DNA of 64,000 nucleotides from Thelonectria olida (taxonomy: Eukaryota; Ascomycota; Sordariomycetes; Hypocreales; Nectriaceae), in NCBI GenBank assembly GCA_020736575.1, contig JAGPYM010000005.1:682001-746000 (forward strand), read 5' to 3'. Positions 21,500 to 31,727 of the stretch are shown here, one piece after another. Both the position numbers and the translations under genes were made by a program. Below the pieces are notes generated by a model that ran no database searches, had not been told where the DNA came from, and was given only the letters and a program-made list of their open reading frames with translations. Positions within the stretch are counted from its first letter, which is position 1; each line of letters begins with the position of its first letter.

Positions 21500-24400
21500 T
21501 CATAGTAATAGATACAGCGCTCGTACGCCCTTCTCAACTGCCGCAATGTGCCATGGCCGCACGTCCGTTTCTCGACTCACTATGCCTCGTGCCCTGGCCA
21601 AGGTCCCCAAGCCTCTAAAGTAGCTCAGCATTTCTCGGAGAAGCGGTTCGTATGCGCGTGGCGTAGCCTCTGTATGTACTAGGTTCACCTCCATCACCAC
21701 CGGCGGATCCTCTAGTTTGTTCCCCGTCCGCTTGATCAAATAGCCGCTTACGAGCGCGGGCCGCGCCTCCAACAGTGTAGTCGAGTTGCTGAGTCTATGG
21801 CCTGCAATGGCACCCCACGTCTGATCTGTTGCATCGATCAGGAACGAATCAGAATCCGGGTCTGCCGCATTGTCGGCTCCAGGGGTCGCTGCTAAGGCGT
21901 TGGCGTCGCGCATTGGCGTTGCTGGCGTGTTGATCTGTTCCGGCGAAAGGATATTGGCTTGTGGTGTTGATACGGGCGTGGAGTAAAACGCCGACGTTGC
22001 CACCTGGGGCACCTTGACAGCTGGAGGAATGAGCTGTAACGACGGGTTGGTATCAACTGTCATCAAAAACATGGTGACAGTCGCTTTGCTCTCTGTTTTG
22101 GCCAAGTCGACCCAAAACTCCATTTCTGCAGCGTTCATCGGCCCAGATTTCGTGATGATAATTCGCCAGTGCACTTTCCAGATCGATATAAGGTCAAGCG
22201 TCGACTCCCAGATTTCATGGGCAATTTCGTTCATTGTAGTTGACGTGGGTTTGCCCTTTCTGGCCATGCAATACGATGCTGTAGCTTGTTGCTGGCCGCG
22301 GTTGTCGGTCCAGGCGGCCGTGACCCATCGTTCATCAATGCTCTGAGCATATGCAACATGGATACATGAATTTTCATGCATGAGAGATGCAGAAGGTAAC
22401 GTCGTTAGCTTAAAGTCGATGATTCGTGGTGGAGGTTGCTCCAACATGATGGCTGGGGCAGGCGTAGGACCACCGAACTCGGGCTTGAGAAAGAGGGTGC
22501 ATCGATCATAGGTCTCTATGCACAATTTGGTCAATTCAGTTGGGGACGGTATCACCAAGGAGCTTGTTGATGAGACAAAGTCCAGGGGCACTAGTTGTAG
22601 CACCAATTCGTTTTGAGGCGACTCCTTCCGTGAGAGTAGCGTCTTGCTGTACATGTCGAAACAACGTTGAAAAGCCGAGCATGCTTCGACGATTGACCCC
22701 GGGTTGTCAGGTGAGTAGACAAAGTATATGACGAGGTTCTTCTCCTTTGCTGTCCATTCAAGAAGAGAACTTCGAAGAATCTCCATGCTCTCGACAAGCG
22801 CAGAACCATGTCCAGTAACCGTGGCATCAGGCGATGTGGAAATACGGTCAACTTGGTATGGCAGAACCCCATTTTCTAGGTCGCCGTTGAGTTCCATGTT
22901 GTTGAACGTGCCCAGTTTAATGGATTCATACACGCTCTTCAAGCGGCAGAGGAACGTCCCGACCTGCTCCGCCATGCCCTTCCATCCTGGGAATACACAG
23001 AGCGCGCTGATGTCCTTGCCTCCAGACGAGGGTGCTAGCCCCAGACTTTCCCAAAATGTAACAGCAGATGGCAATACGGACAATTTGGTGTCGGATCTAC
23101 GGACCTCTAGATGGGGCCCGGGAATTTGGTAAAGATTATTTGTGCGCAGCTGCTCGGCATTCGGATCCCTGCCAGGGATTGGGCGAGGCTGAAGCCGATT
23201 CGGTTGTCCCTGCAGTGGAAGGTCGGCAACATCCAGGTATCCCTTCAGTCGGACTGGCGTTGCTCCTCCGAGACTGGCTGGTATGATACTCTCCAGCGTT
23301 GCGAGAGAATTGCGAGCAACAGCGAGCTCCTGACTTCTGAGCGTTGCAATAGACGCCTTTGACTCGTTTTGATGATCAATGCCAATCGCAAGAGAACCGG
23401 TGGCGGCCTGTTCTGTAATTAGCTGCGCAATTTGGATCAGATCCTCATCTAGAAGACCCAATTCTAGAGAAAGTGGCTCTGGGTCCGAAAAGAACCGGAA
23501 AAGCGAAATCTCTGGAGGTTCTGGCTTTGACATGCTCGGAAGCTCGATCGCAAGTTGCTCTTCCGAAGACTCATCTGACGCATCTATTTCCTTGAAAGAG
23601 GTAACTTGGGATGCAACATCATCCTCATCGAGGACGGCTCGCTTCACGCTTGACTTAACGGGCGAAGCTCCCCCCTCAGACTGTGAGCTTGTTTCATCGT
23701 CGTCGGGCTCAATATCGCTGTCGTCAAATCCAAACCCCCGATTGTCAAGTCTCGTAGGACTAGGCTGTGATGCGGGCACCTCGATACCGGCGAACGCTTT
23801 CAGCAAAGTGGTCGCTGGAGGGGGAAGCTCTTTCAACTTTTTGTTTAGCTTGCCATTGCGTTCCAAGTATCTGTTTTCCGGTAAAGCTCCTTGATCACGT
23901 CCCATCTTCTCCGTGCCATTATTCAGCGTGAAGTCGTAAAGCCCACCCTGCTGGTATTTCTTGTTAAGCATAGGCAATTTGGGGTCAAAATCAACCTTCT
24001 GGAATATCGAGTTCTTCCGTTGAGCTTGGGACGAGGTGCTCTGACCGTTCGCTGGGACCATCAGGGATGCTCGGACTCTCTTGAAGACCGTGTCAGGGTC
24101 AAAGGGGCTGGATTCTCTCTTGGTAGAGACTTTCCTTTCGGTCCTACTGCGCTGGTTGAGCCCGTCATTCAGTGAACTGCGAGCATGCTTCAATTGGGGT
24201 TTGGCGAAGACAGAATCATCAACGTTGGGATTCGGCTTTGGCGGTGGTTCCTGGTGGACCATCTTCGGGGTCGGGGGCTCTGCGACAATCTGCGGGATCT
24301 GTGTGGCCATCTGGGGAGGTGGTGGAAGATCTGTGTGCACATCTCCCATGGAAAGATCCAAGTCGACATCATCCGGTTGCTCTGAATCGAAGAAATTGAA

Positions 24401-26113
24401 ATCGTCTTCCGTAATATCATGTTCACCAAACATATCTCCGCTCATGTCACCAAACATGTTCTCGGACTCGCCGAGCATGTTGCTGTCGTTTCGCTCCCTC
24501 TTGGGTTGAACGCTTCCATCCCAGGAGTCGTTGTAGTTCTCACCCATTGGGTGAGCAGTAGGTATAGACCCTTCCATATCAACAACCACTGCAGCGGGAG
24601 GTGCATTCCCAGGACTGGTACCATCAAATGAAGGCGTGACTCCCGGCTGCTGTTGGATGGCGTCTGGCGGTGTCGGATACATAACGCCAGCGGCGGCAGT
24701 GCTAGGTCGCCGTTGGAGAGCCAGGGGTGACTGGCCATTGGACCTCTGCCCAGTTAGGGGATCATTGCCATTCACTTCTTTCGAAATAGCGGCAACCCTC
24801 TCAGCCTTGCGTTTAGAAAGCCTCTCTTCCCTTTCCGCAGACGAGTTAAACCATCCCCGAGCGTTTCCTAGAGGATCATGCCACTCCTCATGCCCGCTTA
24901 GCACATTGTCGGCAACACGACAAGTTGTCGACACCTCAACTGGCTTTTTCCTAAAACAGAGAGGTCCAGGCCAAGGAACTGTGGCCGGGGACCGTTTCGA
25001 TTCGGTATCCGCATCCTGGCCTGATCGTCTTGATACCAAAAGATTGACCCAAGCACATGATCGTAGACGAGAAATATCGAGACCACAAAGCTCAATAACC
25101 TTGAGACACTTCCGCTTCCATAGCGCGTCATGAGTGTCTGGCAATGCACGAAGGCTCAATGCCTGCGTGTTGGGTGTTTGGGCCATGCTGTTGTCCAGAG
25201 CCATAGCATTGTCACCATTGGAGGGGCCTTGCTTCATGGCCAAAACCCCAAAGGGAGCCGCAAGGATGTGCCGGTTTGGGGACATAAGGTTCGCGGCCAC
25301 CACATCCTCCAAGGATGAAAGACTTTTGCAGTAGGAGAAATACAAGCTGATGACGAGCGATCCCGTAGTTGTGAGGTAGGTCCTGAATGTACCAAGGACG
25401 GGATTGTCTTGAGGGTGGTCCCAGTCGTTGTCCAGTGGGTTCGAGGGTGGTAGCAACACTGTACGGTAATTGAGGGGGATCGCCATCGACTGGTCACAGA
25501 ACGAGAAAGATACTGCTGCAACGACAGCGGCGATGAAATGCTGATAGGTGACCTTGAGCGAGCTTTGGTTTGGGCTTGGTTCAATCGCAACTGTTGGCAC
25601 CCGGGCATCCGCTTCTTGCGCAGGTACCACAGAGCCTTGCGAAGAGGCGAACGAAGTGCGGTGAGAAGGGTCTACGGGAGGAACGATTGATGGTGTACTC
25701 GTAGCGGTATTCAAGGTCGCACTCGGAACGATTCGGGGCTTCTGTAGGCTCGTCGGTTCGAATGTACCCTCCTCTACCAATGCAAGAGCATGTCCGCAAG
25801 TCTCGACGGTAGGGTCGGGTAGATGGATAACGGGGTCGCTTCCTTCATCTTTGCTGACCACTTGGAACATCCATATTGATCGTTGATTGGCATCGTATGA
25901 TACGAGATACCCTTGACCTCGCAAAGCCCCTTCAACTTCAAGAGCATCCAGATGGAGGCTATGCGACAACTCTTCGGGTGGTTCGTAGACTCGATAGGCG
26001 ATGGACGCGACGTTGTTCTGCGAAGAAGGTAGTTAGCTTTAGTCTCAGGCAATACGGGCCAGCGGAGGACAAACAATCAAGAACGAATTAGTTTCATATT
26101 CACCGGTCTCCAT
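21500..26113 (-). CDS. SSN2: Mediator complex subunit 13 (Srb9/Ssn2)
   Basis: Two exons on the minus strand: 26113-26075 (13 codons, METGEYETNSFLI) and 26017-21500. The 57-nt intron is GTTTGT...TTCGCAG, and the protein is 1518 residues. Splicing gives NNVASIAYRVYEPPEELSHS, the conserved MED13 N-terminus. The N-terminal MED13 domain is followed by a long acidic, Ser/Pro-rich disordered middle (including EPDDDETSSQSEGGASP and DEDDVASQ). The C-terminal MED13 domain includes CVFPGWKGMAEQVGTFL, the SLLEWTAKEKNLVIYFVYS strand, and DERWVTAAWTDNRGQQQATA. MED13 links the Cdk8-cyclin C-Med12 kinase module to core Mediator in the nucleus. It shares an 882-base promoter region with ENP2, transcribed in the opposite direction. 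Confidence 0.93.
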
Positions 26114-26995
26114 CGCGGCAACTTATTTGCTGCTCCAGATCGCTGCCGTTGAATGCGGGTCGAGGTACGGAAAGTACCACGACCAAACGCAGCCCAAAGT
26201 CTCGTCCTCCACCGCGGCACTCGAGGTTGTATGTCTGTCGGAGTCTTCAGCTCAAGCGGAAAGGCAACAAGCCTTTGAGGATCGATGATGGTATCGCGAT
26301 ATTGGGAGCCGTGAACTTTCCGGGCTCCATCTCCATGAACGGGAGGGCTAGCTCGGAGATGGCGCCACGGAGATGACCTCGAGGGCAGCCTGATGGACCG
26401 TGAAAAGGGGTGACTTGAAAGACTGTAGCGGAGATAGTAGGTTAATTCGGCTGTGGCATGGAGATGTCGGGCATGAAGGGAGTGCGATGCTGGACAACGT
26501 TGAGTTGAAGCAGCGTCGTCGCAGGCGCGCTTTCGTCAGTGAGAGTGACGACGGAATTTCGGTGGAGGTGGTCGCGGAGGAGCCAGGGCCAGGTTGGGTC
26601 ATCAATCTGAAAATGGGGGCGGCGATAGGGGATTGTAGGAGAGGGGACCCCTAAAGTCGGCGTGTGAGCCGCTGAACTTGCAGCGGAAGCGGGGGCCAGT
26701 CAGCTATTCCGATGGCCAATCTTGGGCGGGCGGTGTGTGAGAAACAGGCCGAACTCCACCTGGGCACTCTATCCATGAGATGGATGATTTTCGGTCAGCC
26801 GCGGTGGCGAACTCTTAGCGGGGCGAGCTTCACCGGGTCACCGAGCCTACCGCCCGATTGACTGGTGGGGCTTCGGGGTCTACTTTTTTTCTTTCACCTT
26901 GAATTTTTCTGCGTTGGAGGAAGTCGACTCTTGACATCGCCAACCGTAGCAAGTATCAAGTTTTCAGAGGCGGGCTCAATCGCCCTGTTGCCGCC
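26114..26995. other. Divergent promoter region between MED13 and ENP2
   Basis: About 880 bases between two divergent starts. Small ORFs on both strands have no domain-like features. No repeat found. Presumed to hold both promoters. Confidence 0.6.
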
Positions 26996-28945
26996 ATGAA
27001 GCTCTCCAACCCCGGGACTGTTCCCGTATACACAATCTCCGGCGCATCGACTGCCCGACCGCTCCCCGATTGGCTTGCGCGCCGTCGCAAGCGAAGCCTG
27101 AAGGCCGATGCTGAGTATCAAAGCCGAGTCGAGCTCCTCCAGGACTTCGAGTTTGAAGAAGCCAGCGCATGTATTCGGATCAGTGAAGATGGAGACTGGG
27201 TCATGAGCACTGGCACATACAAGCCTCAGATTCATGTTCACAACCTCCCTCAGCTTTCTCTCTCCTTCGCCCGCCATACCAACTCTCTCAACCACTCATT
27301 CGAACTTCTCTCCTCCGACTATTCCAAATCCCTCCACCTCCAAACCGACCGAAGACTCGAGTTCCATACACCTATGGGATGTCATTACGAAGTTCGACTT
27401 CCCAGGTATGGCCGCGGATTGGTCTACGATCGTCAATCTACTGAAGCTCTCGTGCCCTCTGTTGGTCTCGACGCAGATGGTAAGGGCGAGGTTTTTCGCC
27501 TGAATCTTGAGCTTGGACGCTTCCTGAAGTCGTATCAGGTTGCTGTTGGTGGCGACGATGAAACTGGGGGTGGACTACAGGGCGGCATTGGAGTTGGCAG
27601 TGTCAACGTCGCCGCCATAGCGGAAAATACTCATAACCTGCTCGCGTTCGGAACCTCGTTAGGGACAGTTGAGTTTTGGGATCCGCGATCCAAGTCACGG
27701 GTGGCCCTTCTGGGCGGTCACGATGGCCAGGTCACGGCACTCGACTTCAGTCCTAGCGGTCTGTCCTTGGCTACCGGCTCTTCGACTGGCATGATACAAC
27801 TCTTCGATATGCGACGACCGGTTCCCTTACTGAAGAAGGATCAAGGATATGGATTCGCCGTTCAGAAGCTCATCCACATGACCACGTCCTCCCAAGAGAA
27901 GAAGATTCTGTCAGCCGATAAGCGCATCATCAAGGTCTGGGACGAATTGACAGGTGACCCTTGGACTTCAGTGGAACCGATTGTTGATATCAACGACGTC
28001 GCATGGTGCAAGAACACAGGCATGCTTCTGACAGCCAACGAAGGCCAGCAGCAGCATGCATTCTTCATTCCTCAGCTTGGCCCCGCGCCCAAATGGTGCA
28101 CTTTCTTGGACAATATGGTGGAAGAGATGGCGGAAGAGGTTCACAACGAGACCTACGATAACTACAAGTTCTTAACCCTACCCGAACTGAAGCAACTCAG
28201 CTTGTCTCACTTGATTGGCAAGTCGAACCTGCTCAGACCATACATGCACGGTTACTTTGTGGCGTCCAAGCTGTATGAGCAGGCCAGACTTATTGCCAAC
28301 CCCTACGTCTGGGAGGAGGAGAGAACGAAGCGAATCAAGGAGAAGGTCGAGAAGGAACGTGCCAGCAGAATCAGAGGCACCAAGAAGGTCAAGGTTAACC
28401 AGAAACTGGTGGACAAGATTCTCAAGAGGCAGGAGAACAGAGAAGAGGTTGACACCAAGGTCGGAGTCCTCGGCGATGACCGATTCAAGAAGATCTTTGA
28501 GGATGAGGCCTTTGCCATCGACGAGACCAGTGGAGAATTCCGAGCGCTCAACCCCAGCACCATGGTGGATCAACCACCTGTTGATCCCAAGGCTCCTACT
28601 CGTTATCAGGGCAAGGACTCTGATGAGGAGTCTAGCGATGATGACATGAGCGAGGACGAGATTGCGCCGCCCAAGAAATCCAAGGACGACGTTACTATGC
28701 GGGTTTCGTCGACGAACAATGGCGGCCGAGCAGTCAGAGACACCGCGTTGGGTTCGAGACAACACAAGTCGGGTCGCATCAACAAGGGCGGCCGCGGAGA
28801 CGTTGTAGGCGAACGACAGGTCACATTCGTCCCTATGTCAAAGAAGAAGCAAAGAGAGCAGGAGGAGCAGGAGACGGCCCCCCCTCGGGAGAAGAGAAGT
28901 GGAAATCGGCGAAGCGCGAGCGGCAACACTTTCAGGCGGATGTAA
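26996..28945 (+). CDS. ENP2: Ribosome biogenesis protein ENP2 (NOL10 family)
   Basis: Single exon, 649 residues. Begins MKLSNPGTVPVYTISGAS, the typical ENP2 start, followed by LPDWLARRRKRSLKADAEYQ. The N-terminal half is a seven-blade WD40-like propeller (for example GTVEFWDPRSKSRVALLGGH and LDFSPSGLSLATGSSTGMI). Next come the conserved LTANEGQQQHAFFIPQLGPA and PKWCTFLDNM segments. The C-terminal part carries the DDRFKKIFEDEAFAIDE (NUC153-type) motif at about 493-509, an acidic DSDEESSDDDMSEDE stretch and a basic tail. ENP2 is a nucleolar component of the small-subunit processome acting in 18S rRNA maturation. Length is close to that of other family members. The start agrees with the family. 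Confidence 0.94.
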   Translation: MKLSNPGTVPVYTISGASTARPLPDWLARRRKRSLKADAEYQSRVELLQDFEFEEASACIRISEDGDWVMSTGTYKPQIHVHNLPQLSLSFARHTNSLNHSFELLSSDYSKSLHLQTDRRLEFHTPMGCHYEVRLPRYGRGLVYDRQSTEALVPSVGLDADGKGEVFRLNLELGRFLKSYQVAVGGDDETGGGLQGGIGVGSVNVAAIAENTHNLLAFGTSLGTVEFWDPRSKSRVALLGGHDGQVTALDFSPSGLSLATGSSTGMIQLFDMRRPVPLLKKDQGYGFAVQKLIHMTTSSQEKKILSADKRIIKVWDELTGDPWTSVEPIVDINDVAWCKNTGMLLTANEGQQQHAFFIPQLGPAPKWCTFLDNMVEEMAEEVHNETYDNYKFLTLPELKQLSLSHLIGKSNLLRPYMHGYFVASKLYEQARLIANPYVWEEERTKRIKEKVEKERASRIRGTKKVKVNQKLVDKILKRQENREEVDTKVGVLGDDRFKKIFEDEAFAIDETSGEFRALNPSTMVDQPPVDPKAPTRYQGKDSDEESSDDDMSEDEIAPPKKSKDDVTMRVSSTNNGGRAVRDTALGSRQHKSGRINKGGRGDVVGERQVTFVPMSKKKQREQEEQETAPPREKRSGNRRSASGNTFRRM

Positions 28946-29194
28946 AACGGACAACTCGGCGGCGTTTAGGCTTGTTTCTGGGTGGTTTTATACAAAAGCA
29001 ATTGTTATATGTAACGCTCGGCTGTTGGAAAAGAAGACATGAAAGGCCATACACGGCCATTACCTATACATAATGATACCCGGATCCTGTCCGACTCAGA
29101 AGTGCCACTACCCGTTTTCTCCCCCCCAAGATCAAGACCCCTCCCTTAAGACGCCATATGTGTTCCCATTCAACAAATACATCCGTGTTTAACC

Positions 29195-29689
29195 TCACAG
29201 TCGGCCCCACCCCTGTTCCATTCGCTTCGCCTCAGCTTTGGCGAGACCCTTCTCCATGTCCTCGGGCCGCACTCGTGGAGTCGGCGGTACGTCGTTGAAT
29301 TTCGCGCGGCGTGATTCCTTGACAGAGGATGGGAACTCGGATCGACGGGGTGTAAGCGCAGTGACCACCTTGCGGGCAGATTTTCTGATGGTTTCTCTCA
29401 TAGTCCATTCGCGCTTCTTGGCAATCATGAAGAGAGTAGCTGTGGAGGCTAGTAGAAACAGTTAGCTGATGTGGACAAGAGGTAATTGGAGAATAGCTGG
29501 CAACATACTTCCGAGAATAATGACTAGGACGAGGACGACAATGATGGCAATCATGCCTCCCGTGGAAAGAGTAACTGAGTTGCCAGAGCTGTCTCCAGAG
29601 GCACCCTCATCATTGCCATTAGTCACCGGGGCATCGGTGCCGTAAGGCTTTTCCGACGCCAGGGGGAATGCGTTGGTTGTTTGCGACAT
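29195..29689 (-). CDS. Small single-pass membrane protein of unknown function
   Basis: Two exons on the minus strand, 29689-29509 and 29448-29195, with a 60-nt intron (GTATGT...TACTAG) at 29449-29508; 144 residues. Residues 1-45 are polar, Ser/Thr/Gly/Asn-rich and without a signal peptide. Residues 46-70 form one hydrophobic span (MIAIIVVLVLVIILGTSTAT and onward), followed directly by KKREW and a basic tail with conserved-looking KSARKVVTALTPRRSEFP and TPRVRPEDMEKGL segments. This is a type III (N-out) membrane-protein layout with a cytosolic basic tail. I do not recognise the family. An open frame extends upstream to 29839, but ATG 29689 is the first real ATG. It converges on ENP2. Confidence 0.75.
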
Positions 29690-31727
29690 GGTGGTGGCTT
29701 TGGATATGTCAGGTACGGGTGGTAAGGGTATATCTAATGAGATTGACGAGGCTGCGACTATGGGCTGAGGCTGGGGATCGGAAGGATGGAAGGGTTCACA
29801 GAACCAAGACGAGAAGAATAAAAATCGAACCAGCAACACGAGATTGTAGACAGAAAACGTTCAACGAACATGGTCCCCTTTGAGGACAGCCACCTGTATT
29901 TACATGGCCGATGTCCCCCACCTTGCAGTCATGCACTCGTTTGGCTCCCTATCTTGGCTGGCGGTCGGCAGCCCAACGTTGTAACCTCGTCTAACAAGGA
30001 TTAACTGTGACAATTTTCGTTACGCCGACGGGTCGCATTTCCAGTAGCGAGTCGTCATTGGGTCTCCCCGCTGGCCGAGACTCGAGTGCATCGCGGCATC
30101 TGGGGATGATTGGTGAAGGCCGAGTTCGAAGCGCTGAGCTTTGAAGCCATCACCAGGAACACAGCCAATGAGAAGAGACAGTCGCTAGTGCTTGGCACCC
30201 GTGCAGGCTGGGCGACAGGGATGCGTCAGCCATTGAAACACATTAGCCTTCTCGACAAGCGCCGACGAGATCCATCACAAAACCCATCACACCAACACAT
30301 AGGCCCCGAGATGCACCGCACTGACTCTGCGGGCCCCAGGCACAAGCACGCAGAGAGAGAGAGAGACAGACGGTTGCGAAAATAGCCTCCATCGTGGTCG
30401 CTGGACTGGCCGCCCCGGCACTTGCAGCATGTCACCTTGTCTGTGCCTTTAATAATACCAGATTTGCCAGATGTGGTGTGAGAGGTGCGTCTCATCCTCG
30501 TCTACCGACTTTTGGCCCTCTCCACAATCGACGAGAATCCTCCCGCTGCACGTCCGCCATTGATTGGCCTGTGCGAAGCGCCGAGTGCCCAAATTTAGCT
30601 CGTTTTTTGCTGCGTCTGTTGTCTCTTGTGAACATGGGATTGGATGAATTCTGTGGCAGCCATGTCGGAGAGGCTTTTGCATGTCACTTAAGATGTCACC
30701 TAAGATCTAGGATTTCCATCACTCTCATCACTCTCATCACAACTTGATAGTGCGCATTATCTCTTAACGATGTGCCCTCGCTACCGCAATAACGTTGCAG
30801 TGTGATCTACCATCTGTGATATGTAGCCCGAGACTGATCAGGCAAGGCCACTATACGTCTAGCCGAACGTTTAGAGGCCCTACCTACATGGTGCCTCAGA
30901 CACATGATGAGGTCGGAGGAATCGCCGTTTGCAGCAGTGATGAGCATCGCCGCGGTGGTTTGGTCCCAAGATCATCGGATCAAGATAATGATATTGTAGT
31001 AGGTTCGGAGGATGGCTTCTCGTAACCGCCAAGGGAACGGTGACATATCACGCATACCCTTTTTCTCACTCCTGGTCCTCGATGAATCATATCATGGAGA
31101 TTGTCAACAATATCTTTCCACTAGCCGTCCGAGAGACGCAGTGCGTTGCCCAAGTAAGCCCAAGGTATCCAAACTCCGTCATCGGACACTATTAGAATCA
31201 CCCACATCCGTCTAGAGGCATGAGCAGAAGTAGGTGCAACACTCAACAGCAGGAGTAGAAACGCAGTACCTCCAAGGTAAGTTCTTGGCTAAAAACTCTC
31301 GCAAGATTACGCTCTAGAAGCCATTCTGTTTTCTTCCTTGGTCTTCCCTTCCAAGTCCGTCTTCTTGGGCAATTTCGAGCTTGGATTTGCGACTCAGGAA
31401 GGCATGGTTGTCAGGTTACAAGGTACATTCACCACTGAGGTGTGTCGAGCTTAGATTCTCCTCGCGCCTTCCATCTCTTCTCACATGGCAGCGGCGAATC
31501 GCAACTTCCTTCCCAATCTCAATATTTGTAGCAACTTCAGGCAGTCGCGGGAGAGAATTTGCTTCAGTTTGGTACCTCGGGTACAGAAAAGTTGTAGAAA
31601 TGAATGCCTTTCAATCCCTTCCACCATTCATCTCACCTTCGTGAACCCATACCAGCATTTGTGCCCACTGCTGAACGCTTCATAATATTTGTCTTGTCAC
31701 TGTCTCAATCTTCTTCTCGCCCAAGCA
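29690..31727. other. Divergent intergenic region with short tandem repeats
   Basis: About 2 kb between the divergent membrane-protein and coiled-coil genes. Visible are a GA microsatellite (30354-30367), a duplicated ATGTCAC(T/C)TAAGA unit (about 30680-30705) and three copies of CATCACTCT-like units (30717-30739). A long ORF at 30394-30747 begins only with GTG and has no domain. No gene supported. Confidence 0.5.

Noticed and set aside
30394..30747. 117-codon ORF with signal-peptide-like start
   Set aside because: Begins at GTG with no ATG; no domain; not supported.
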